Below, one piece after another: positions 28,162 through 34,120 of a DNA stretch of 34,120 nucleotides. Made by a program: the position numbers and the translations under genes. Every line of letters starts with the position of its first letter. The first letter of the stretch is position 1. Under the pieces are notes generated by a model that saw only the letters and a list, made by a program, of their open reading frames with translations, did no database searches and was not told where the DNA came from. Origin of the DNA: Eubacteriales bacterium (lineage in GTDB: Bacteria > Bacillota > Clostridia > Christensenellales > Aristaeellaceae); the NCBI GenBank assembly GCA_029218505.1, contig JAQXRL010000158.1:1-34120 (forward strand), written 5' to 3'.

Positions 28162-28650
28162 CTATTCAGTCAGCGCCCGCTTCCGCTGAAGCCGGCGCAT
28201 ATGCTGCTGTTCCTGATGGGCGATTTCCAGAAAAACATCCCGCGCGCAGGCATCCCGGGCCTTCTGCGCCAATTCCAAATAGAACAGCACCGAATCCTTT
28301 TCCGACTGAATGGCATAAGAAAGCACCGCCTCGGGGTTATCAAAACCCTCATGCCGAATGGCCATCAGTCCGCCGGGAAATACGACATCCGCGGCAATCG
28401 CCGAAAGATACGCGTTGGTTTCGTCGTCATACGGATCATCCGACGCGTTTTCCATGGCGCGCCTGCGCTGATAAAGGCGCACAAATTCCGCAAAATGCGC
28501 GCGTTCGTCCTCCGCCAGCGATTCCAGCAGCGCTCTGGTGGCTTCGCAATGGGTCAGCTTCGCTGCGCGAAGATAAAAAGCTTCGCCCCGCTTCTCCATT
28601 TCACCCGCGATGCGAAGTCCCTCCAAATCGCTGAAAACATGGGTAAGCAC
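28162..28650 (-). CDS. Ferritin-like/rubrerythrin-family diiron protein
   Basis: GTG start at 28648-28650 with SD GAGGAGG: VLTHVFSDLEGLRIAGEMEKRGEAFYLRAAKL...AEDERAHFAEF...SEKDSVLFYLELAQKA...IAHQEQQHMRRL. The ORF-track ATG at 28698 would overlap the upstream gene. Confidence 0.87.
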   Translation of the reverse strand: MLTHVFSDLEGLRIAGEMEKRGEAFYLRAAKLTHCEATRALLESLAEDERAHFAEFVRLYQRRRAMENASDDPYDDETNAYLSAIAADVVFPGGLMAIRHEGFDNPEAVLSYAIQSEKDSVLFYLELAQKARDACARDVFLEIAHQEQQHMRRLQRKRALTE

Positions 28651-28678
28651 GGCGTTTTCCTCCTCTTTGGAGCGAATT

Positions 28679-28885
28679 CTATTCGCCCTTTTTCGCAAAG
28701 TAATCGTTCAATTCCTTCACCAGGTCATCTGCGTTAACGCCATGGGCGGCGCACGCCATTTCCAGGCTTTCCATGGTGGCATGGGGGCAACCCAGGCAAT
28801 GCATGCCGTAAGACATCATAATGGGCGCGGTATTGCGATCCAGACGGAGCACCTCGCCGATGGACATGGTTTTTTCAATGGTCAT
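28679..28885 (-). CDS. DUF1858-type small redox-disulfide protein
   Basis: MTIEKTMSIGEVLRLDRNTAPIMMSYGMHCLGCPHATMESLEMACAAHGVNADDLVKELNDYF; CLGC motif typical of DUF1858. Confidence 0.92.
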   Translation of the reverse strand: MTIEKTMSIGEVLRLDRNTAPIMMSYGMHCLGCPHATMESLEMACAAHGVNADDLVKELNDYFAKKGE

Positions 28886-28918
28886 ATTTGCTTCCTCCTC
28901 ATTCCATAGGATGTACTT

Positions 28919-28947
28919 AGTTTACCGCAATCCGCGAAGGAATGCAA
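28919..28947 (-). promoter_or_regulatory. Sigma-A-type promoter for the DUF1858 gene run
   Basis: Minus strand TTGCAT - 17 nt - TAAACT. Confidence 0.65.
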
Positions 28948-29092
28948 GCCAATTTCCGCCAATTTCCGCCTTCCCGGGAAGATGACAGGAATTTTTACAC
29001 CGCACGCTTCCCCGAGCCTTCCGGCGTCTTTCCGCATCGCCGCCAAAATCTTGTCATCCGGCCGCGAATTTGCGAACGTTGCGGCCGCGCCC

Positions 29093-29797
29093 TCAGCGCG
29101 CTTCCAGCGTGCTCGGCGCCTTGGGCAACGCTTCATATTGCTCCGTCCAGTGGGCATAGATGATTTCCCCGCCGGTTTCCCGGGCAATGCGCGTCACCTT
29201 TTCTATGGAGTCTCGATAGTTGCCGGCATGATACACATGCTTCGGTTGATGTTCCGGCATCATGTTGTACGGGCCATACATGCAGTCCGACGGAAACAGC
29301 AGCGTCCCTTCCGGCAGCGTCACCTGAAGCCCCAGCAGGTTGGCGGTATGTCCCGGAAGCGTCAGCACGCGAACGCCTTCCAGCAAATCAACCTCTTCGC
29401 CGACGCCAAGAAACCGCAGCCGTTCACGGGGCTGGAACGAATTGCCCAGCCATTTTTCCGCGCCAGCCCATTCCTCCCGGGTGAGATAAACCCTGGCCTG
29501 GGGAAACAAGTCGATATTTCCAATATGATCCCCATGCAAATGCGAAACCACCACTATATCCACGTCCTCCGGGCGAATGCCCGCCAGCGCCAACTGGTGA
29601 ACCATCGTTTCGTCCGGCGCATGGGTATACCCTTCGTCGCCCTCCCGGCTGCCCAAATCAAACAGCAAATTTCCCGCCTCATGGCGAATCAGCAACGCGG
29701 AAATCGGCGCCAATGCGGTCGATTCTTCCGGCGCGCTCCCATCCAACACGCTTGCGGGCACCTGCAGCCAGCCCAGCTTCAGTATGTACAGCTTCAT
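29093..29797 (-). CDS. MBL-fold metallo-hydrolase, N-acyl-homoserine-lactonase-like subfamily
   Basis: MKLYILKLGWLQVPAS...ISALLIRHEAGNLLFDLGSR...VDIVVVSHLHGDHIGNIDLFPQARVYLTREEW...VRVLTLPGHTANLLGLQVTL...LFPSDCMYG. Confidence 0.88.
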   Translation of the reverse strand: MKLYILKLGWLQVPASVLDGSAPEESTALAPISALLIRHEAGNLLFDLGSREGDEGYTHAPDETMVHQLALAGIRPEDVDIVVVSHLHGDHIGNIDLFPQARVYLTREEWAGAEKWLGNSFQPRERLRFLGVGEEVDLLEGVRVLTLPGHTANLLGLQVTLPEGTLLFPSDCMYGPYNMMPEHQPKHVYHAGNYRDSIEKVTRIARETGGEIIYAHWTEQYEALPKAPSTLEAR

Positions 29798-29875
29798 AAA
29801 CTCCATCCCCTATTTTCACCATGATCCCTGCAAACGCCCTCAAAACGCAAACCCGCGCTTCCTTGACGCATCGAT

Positions 29876-29904
29876 ATTATACCATTCTTTTGCGGCGCGG
29901 GCAA
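29876..29904 (-). promoter_or_regulatory. Sigma-A-type promoter for the MBL-fold gene
   Basis: Minus strand TTGCCC - 17 nt - TATAAT. Confidence 0.6.
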
Positions 29905-30030
29905 GAAAAAGCCCCGGCCCGCATGGAACGCCGGCATTCCGTCATGGATTTCTTCTTCGGGGCGTATCTGTTTAGAGAGGCCTGCTTGCCGGCGCAACAA
30001 TCTTGCATGCCTGAAGGAGTGGTTTCCATC

Positions 30031-31554
30031 ATGGACCGGATCGTTTCCATCCACGAAGAACTCCGCCAAATCGTATGGGGATGGCCTATGATGCTGTTGA
30101 TTCTGGGCGCAGGCGTTTACTTTACCCTGGGCACGCGTTTTCTGCAATTTCGGAAATTCGGCCGCATTATGGCGGGCACCATTGGCAAAATGTTTGACCA
30201 AACCGCCGTGGAGGACAAAGGCGCGGTCAGTCCCTTCCAGGCCCTGACCACCGCGCTGGCCGCCACCGTTGGCACGGGCAACATCGCAGGCGTGGCGGGC
30301 GCCATCGCCATGGGCGGGCCGGGCGCCGTGTTTTGGATGTGGATCAGCGCCCTGCTGGGCATGTGCACCAAATATGCGGAAGTTGTTCTTTCCATCAAAT
30401 ATCGGGAACGAAACGCGCAGGGGGAATGGGTTGGAGGCCCCATGTATACCATTCAAAACGGCCTTGGCCCGCGTTGGAAATGGCTTGCCGTCACGTTCGC
30501 CGTGCTGGGCATGACGGCCGCCTTCGGCATAGGAAACATGACGCAGATCAACACCATTGCCGGTTCCGTCAATATGGCGATCGCGTTTTTTGTTCCCGGC
30601 GCGGCAAATTTCCGGAACGCCATCAATGCCGTCATCGGTCTGCTGGTGGCGGCGCTGGCGGCAATGGCGCTGTTTGGCGGCGTCAAGCGCATCGGCCGCG
30701 TCACGGAAAAGCTGGTGCCGATGATGAGCGGACTGTATATTTTCGGCTGCCTGGTGGTGATCTTTGTCAACATCAGCCGCGTTGGCGCAGTGTTCGTCGC
30801 CATTTTTCGCGCGGCGTTCCAGCCCGCTTCCCTGTTGGGCGGCGCAACGGGCATTGGCATCGTCTCCGCCATGAAGCGCGGCGTTTCCCGGGGCGTTTTC
30901 TCCAACGAGGCCGGGTTGGGTTCCGCTCCCATCGCCTATGCCGCGGCCAGCACCGAAAGCCCCGTAGAGCAGGGATTTTACGGAATTTTTGAAGTGTTTG
31001 CAGACACCATCGTCATCTGCACGCTGACGGCGCTTGCAATCCTGACCAGCGGCGTCATTGGCGTTTCGGAAACCGCCGCCTTCGCCTATGGAGACGATTC
31101 CCTGGGCATAAACATGTCCATCGCCGCGTTTGGCACGGTCTTTGGCAACGGCATGGCGGGCATCATCATCTCCATCGCAAGCACGCTGTTTGCCCTGGCC
31201 ACCATTCTCAGCTGGTCGTTGTATGGCGCGCGCTGTTTTGAATATATCTTTGGCGTCAAACACACGCGCGTTTATCAGATGCTGTTCGTGGCGTTTATCA
31301 TGGTGGGCGCCACCATGAAGCTTTCCCTGGCATGGAGCATTGCGGATACCCTGAACGGACTGATGGCCCTTCCAAATCTATGCGCTATCTTAGCGCTTTC
31401 CGGCACCGTATTCCGCTTGACAGCCACATACCGGAATGGTATTCTATGCTCAAAATGTGTGTGTCATCGTTCCACCGCGCTGGCGGAGCAGAAGCCTTCA
31501 GGATTTTCCGCGAAAACGGAAATCAACGGGAATCATGGCATAAAATTGCCTTGA
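30031..31554 (+). CDS. Sodium:alanine symporter family (AGCS) transporter
   Basis: MDRIVSIHEELRQIVWGWPMMLLILGAGVYFTLGTRFLQFRKFGRIM...ALTTALAATVGTGNIAGVAGAIAMGGPGAVFWMW...FSNEAGLGSAPIAYAAA...SADTLNGLMALPN-type end. Confidence 0.95.
   Translation: MDRIVSIHEELRQIVWGWPMMLLILGAGVYFTLGTRFLQFRKFGRIMAGTIGKMFDQTAVEDKGAVSPFQALTTALAATVGTGNIAGVAGAIAMGGPGAVFWMWISALLGMCTKYAEVVLSIKYRERNAQGEWVGGPMYTIQNGLGPRWKWLAVTFAVLGMTAAFGIGNMTQINTIAGSVNMAIAFFVPGAANFRNAINAVIGLLVAALAAMALFGGVKRIGRVTEKLVPMMSGLYIFGCLVVIFVNISRVGAVFVAIFRAAFQPASLLGGATGIGIVSAMKRGVSRGVFSNEAGLGSAPIAYAAASTESPVEQGFYGIFEVFADTIVICTLTALAILTSGVIGVSETAAFAYGDDSLGINMSIAAFGTVFGNGMAGIIISIASTLFALATILSWSLYGARCFEYIFGVKHTRVYQMLFVAFIMVGATMKLSLAWSIADTLNGLMALPNLCAILALSGTVFRLTATYRNGILCSKCVCHRSTALAEQKPSGFSAKTEINGNHGIKLP
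31417..31445 (+). promoter_or_regulatory. Strong promoter candidate inside the 3' end of the AGCS gene, probably for hppA
   Basis: TTGACA - 17 nt - TATTCT, about 150 nt upstream of the hppA start. Confidence 0.65.
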
Positions 31555-31598
31555 AGAGTCCATCGCGAACCAAATTTTTGAAAGGGCGGGGGTTATTC

Positions 31599-33680
31599 GT
31601 GGAAATTACCATGTCGTTCGTCTACGCCGTCTCTCTGTTCACGGTGCTGGTCGCGTTTGCCTTTGCTGCCTACCTGTTTTTGTGGGTGCGCAGGCAAAAG
31701 GAAGGAAACGCGCGCATCATGGAAGTATCTGCGCTCATCAAGGCGGGCGCCAACACATTCATGCGCCGGGAATACGGAATTCTGGCGGTGTTCGCCTGTA
31801 TTGTGGCTGCGCTGATCGTCCTGTTCCTGCCCAAGCCATTCTGGCAGGGAGATTTTTCGCAAAACCTGGCTATGATGGTCGCCTATCTGGCAGGTACCAT
31901 TCTATCCGCCATTGCAGGCAAGATTGGCATTCTCGTGGCTACATCTGCCAATGCGCGAACCGCCGAAGGCGCGCGGCAGGGCATCAAGCCCGCCTTCCTC
32001 ATTGGATTCCGCGGCGGCGCCGTCATGGGCCTTGCCGTGGTGGGCTTCAGCCTGCTGGGCGTTTCCCTGGTGCTGATGCTTCTGGGCGACTCCTCCATTC
32101 TGTTGGGCTTTAGCTTTGGCGCAAGTTCCCTGGCGCTGTTTGCCAAGGCCGGCGGCGGCATTTTTACCAAAACTGCCGATGTCAGCGCCGACCTTACCGG
32201 CAAAGTGGAACTGGGAATTCCCGAGGATGATCCCCGCAACCCCGCCGTCATTGCGGACAACGTGGGCGACAAGGTGGGCGATGGGGCGGGCATGGGCGCG
32301 GATCTATTCGATTCCAACGTGGCGGCCATGACCGCGGCGCTGGTCATTGCAGAAGGGCTGGGCGGAGCAGCAAACACCATGATGGTTTTCTGTTACGCGG
32401 CGCTGGGGTTGATCGCTTCCATCATCGGCATCGCCACCGCGCGCATCAACCAAAACGGCAACCCCACGCGGGCGCTGAATTCTTCCACATATGTTACCAC
32501 CGGTCTGTTCATCGTCCTAACCGCGCTGGCAACGGCGATTTTCCAAGGGTTTTCCTGGCGCGTGTGGGGCGCTTCCACGGTTGGACTGTTGGTGGGCGTA
32601 ATCATCGGCATTACCACGGACTATTTTACGGACGACAGCAAGCCCATCGTGCGCCGCGTAGCCCATGCGTCCCATTCCGGTTCCGCCTTCACGGTGCTTT
32701 CCGGGATCTCTTATGGTTTTATCTCCGTGCTGCCCGCCATGATCGGCATTGCCGTATCCGCGCTGGTAGCATACAAGCTTTGCGCCCCCATGGGTGATGG
32801 CTACGCCATGTACGGCATTGCCATGGCAGCGGTGGGCATGCTTTCCATCGTCGGCATGATCATCAGCAACGATGCCTACGGCCCCATTGTGGACAACGCT
32901 CGCGGCCTTGCGGAAATGGGCAATCTGGGCGAAGAAACCATCCGTGTGGCCGACGAGTTGGACAGCGCGGGCAACACCGTCAAGGCCGTGACCAAGGGCT
33001 TTGCCATTGGCGCGGCGGGACTGACGGTCATCTCTCTGTTGGGCGCATACATGTCCGAAGCCAACGCCGCGCTGATTGCAGCGGGCCGCGAAATCATCAC
33101 CGGGTTCGACGTCATGAATCCCCTGGTATTTTTCGGCATTCTGATTGGCGCAGCGATTCCGGCGGTGTTTTCCGCTATGCTGATGCTGGGCGTAGACAAA
33201 AACGCACAGCGCATGGTGGAAGAAATCCACCGGCAATTCCGGGAAATTCGCGGTTTGAAGGAAGGCAAGGAGGGCGTTCAGCCGGATTACGGACGTTGCA
33301 TCCATATTGCCACCAGCGGCGCGTTGATGGAATTGATTCCTGCGGGACTTGTGGCGATTCTTTCTACGATGGTCGTAGGGTTCATCGGCGGCCCGTTGGC
33401 CATCGGCGGTTTCCTGCTGGGCAACATTGTTAGCGGATTGCTGCTGGCGTTGTTTATGTCCAACGCGGGAGGCCTGTGGGACAATTCCAAAAAATATGTG
33501 GAAGCGGGCAACGAAGGCGGAAAAGGTTCGGAAGCCCACAAGGCTGCCGTCGTCGGGGATACTGTGGGCGATCCCTTTAAGGATACGGCAGGTCCTTCCA
33601 TCAACACGCAAATTACGGTCGTTTCCCTGGTTGCTTCCCTCATGTCCGCCATCTTTGTCGCGTATTCTCTGTTCCGCTGA
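31599..33680 (+). CDS. hppA: Membrane-bound H+-translocating pyrophosphatase
   Basis: GTG 31599 (SD-like GGGCGGGGG) or ATG 31611: MSFVYAVSLFTVLVAFAFAAYLFLWVRRQ...FTKTADVSADLTGKVELGIPEDDPRNPAVIADNVGDKVGDGAGMGADLFDS...DNARGLAEM...GDTVGDPFKDTAGPSIN. Confidence 0.97.
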   Translation: MEITMSFVYAVSLFTVLVAFAFAAYLFLWVRRQKEGNARIMEVSALIKAGANTFMRREYGILAVFACIVAALIVLFLPKPFWQGDFSQNLAMMVAYLAGTILSAIAGKIGILVATSANARTAEGARQGIKPAFLIGFRGGAVMGLAVVGFSLLGVSLVLMLLGDSSILLGFSFGASSLALFAKAGGGIFTKTADVSADLTGKVELGIPEDDPRNPAVIADNVGDKVGDGAGMGADLFDSNVAAMTAALVIAEGLGGAANTMMVFCYAALGLIASIIGIATARINQNGNPTRALNSSTYVTTGLFIVLTALATAIFQGFSWRVWGASTVGLLVGVIIGITTDYFTDDSKPIVRRVAHASHSGSAFTVLSGISYGFISVLPAMIGIAVSALVAYKLCAPMGDGYAMYGIAMAAVGMLSIVGMIISNDAYGPIVDNARGLAEMGNLGEETIRVADELDSAGNTVKAVTKGFAIGAAGLTVISLLGAYMSEANAALIAAGREIITGFDVMNPLVFFGILIGAAIPAVFSAMLMLGVDKNAQRMVEEIHRQFREIRGLKEGKEGVQPDYGRCIHIATSGALMELIPAGLVAILSTMVVGFIGGPLAIGGFLLGNIVSGLLLALFMSNAGGLWDNSKKYVEAGNEGGKGSEAHKAAVVGDTVGDPFKDTAGPSINTQITVVSLVASLMSAIFVAYSLFR

Positions 33681-33694
33681 TTTGTCCGTCGATG

Positions 33695-33720
33695 GGATCC
33701 CGGCCGTTGTGCCGGGATCC
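33695..33720 (+). terminator. Hairpin, probable terminator after hppA
   Basis: 10-bp perfect stem GGATCCCGGC/GCCGGGATCC with 6-nt loop; T-tract weak (TTCTGT). Confidence 0.65.
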
Positions 33721-33748
33721 TTCTGTAAATACAATCATCCCTGTCATC

Positions 33749-33777
33749 TTGACAAAGACCGCTTCTCATGGTAAAAT
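33749..33777 (+). promoter_or_regulatory. Near-consensus promoter upstream of the tRNA-Arg half
   Basis: TTGACA - 17 nt - TAAAAT. Confidence 0.8.
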
Positions 33778-33950
33778 ATACTCTGGTTTTCCGTTCTGCA
33801 AAAAACCGCAGATGCGTTCCGTGGGGCACGATGCAAAGGGTTGTTTGCGAAACCATGTGCGCCCATCGCGCAGCAGGATGGGGCATCCGCCTTCCAGGGC
33901 GAGGATGGGACGCCTTCGGGACGGGCCTCTTCCGCAAAAATTTCCGATAT

Positions 33951-33990
33951 GTCTCCGTAGCTCAGCAGGATAGAGCGTTCGCCTCCTAAG
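33951..33990 (+). tRNA. tRNA-Arg(CCT) 5' half: acceptor 5' strand, D-arm, anticodon stem 5' strand and loop; 3' half not recognisable in the window
   Basis: GTCTCCG-TA-GCTC-AGCAGGATA-GAGC-G-TTCGC-CTCCTAA-G; anticodon CCT at 33985-33987. The expected GCGAA 3' stem and a normal T-arm/acceptor 3' strand do not follow. Confidence 0.75.
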
Positions 33991-34057
33991 AATATGTTAA
34001 TCACGGGCCAAATGATTTTTTGAAATCTGAAGTCCGGTTCGAATGGAGTCGCGATTT

Positions 34058-34076
34058 CGGCGTTTTTCTAACGCCG
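34058..34076. other. 7-bp hairpin downstream of the interrupted tRNA
   Basis: CGGCGTT-TTTCT-AACGCCG. Confidence 0.6.
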
Positions 34077-34120
34077 GGGAAGAGGAACATTTTTAAGAAA
34101 ATTGCTTTCAAGGGGCAAAA

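Noticed and set aside
25425-28634. 1069-aa plus-strand ORF
   Set aside because: Lies antisense to ychF and the phosphohexomutase gene; composition is Arg/His/Gln-rich with no domain. An artefact of codon usage in the opposite strand.
29794-31263. 489-aa minus-strand ORF
   Set aside because: Antisense to the AGCS symporter; shadow-ORF composition.
33744-34004. 86-aa minus-strand ORF (MINIFLGGERSILLSYGDI...)
   Set aside because: LGGERSILLSYGD is the typical false peptide produced by reading a tRNA gene antisense.
33987-34120. Firm call of a group I intron in the tRNA
   Set aside because: No convincing guide sequence pairing with the 5' exon, no R/S core elements visible, and the 3' exon is not in the window; kept only as a hypothesis.

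Overview
This looks like a chromosomal segment from a moderately GC-rich Bacillota/Clostridia-type bacterium, mostly housekeeping and metabolic genes. From left to right:
(1) The 5' portion of a type-2-like isoleucyl-tRNA synthetase gene (minus strand, runs off the left edge), under a clear T-box leader with Ile specifier ATC.
(2) A J-domain protein.
(3) A coupled trio: Cys-motif membrane protein, RNase HII, YraN.
(4) A carbohydrate ABC transporter locus (two LplB/YtcP-type permeases, a solute-binding protein, a transmembrane AraC-type regulator) with a divergent putative glycoside hydrolase.
(5) A class I/II aminotransferase.
(6) Glycogen phosphorylase, a GH13 enzyme and a lipoate-protein ligase in a row.
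(7) A Na/Pi-cotransporter with PhoU-like domain.
(8) A secreted SH3-NlpC/P60 protein.
(9) A gene-poor island with internal repeats.
(10) A minus-strand run: DUF1858, ferritin-like, phosphohexomutase, YchF, CPBP protease, RlmH.
(11) An MBL-fold hydrolase.
(12) An AGCS symporter and a membrane pyrophosphatase.
(13) A strong promoter, a GC-rich potentially structured leader, and the 5' half of a tRNA-Arg(CCT) whose sequence breaks off just after the anticodon loop.
I see no CRISPR array, transposase or recognisable defence system. The two places least explained by ordinary gene content are the repeat island (about 23240-23735) and the right end (about 33749-34120). All calls come from reading the sequence; no database search, folding program or covariance model was run.
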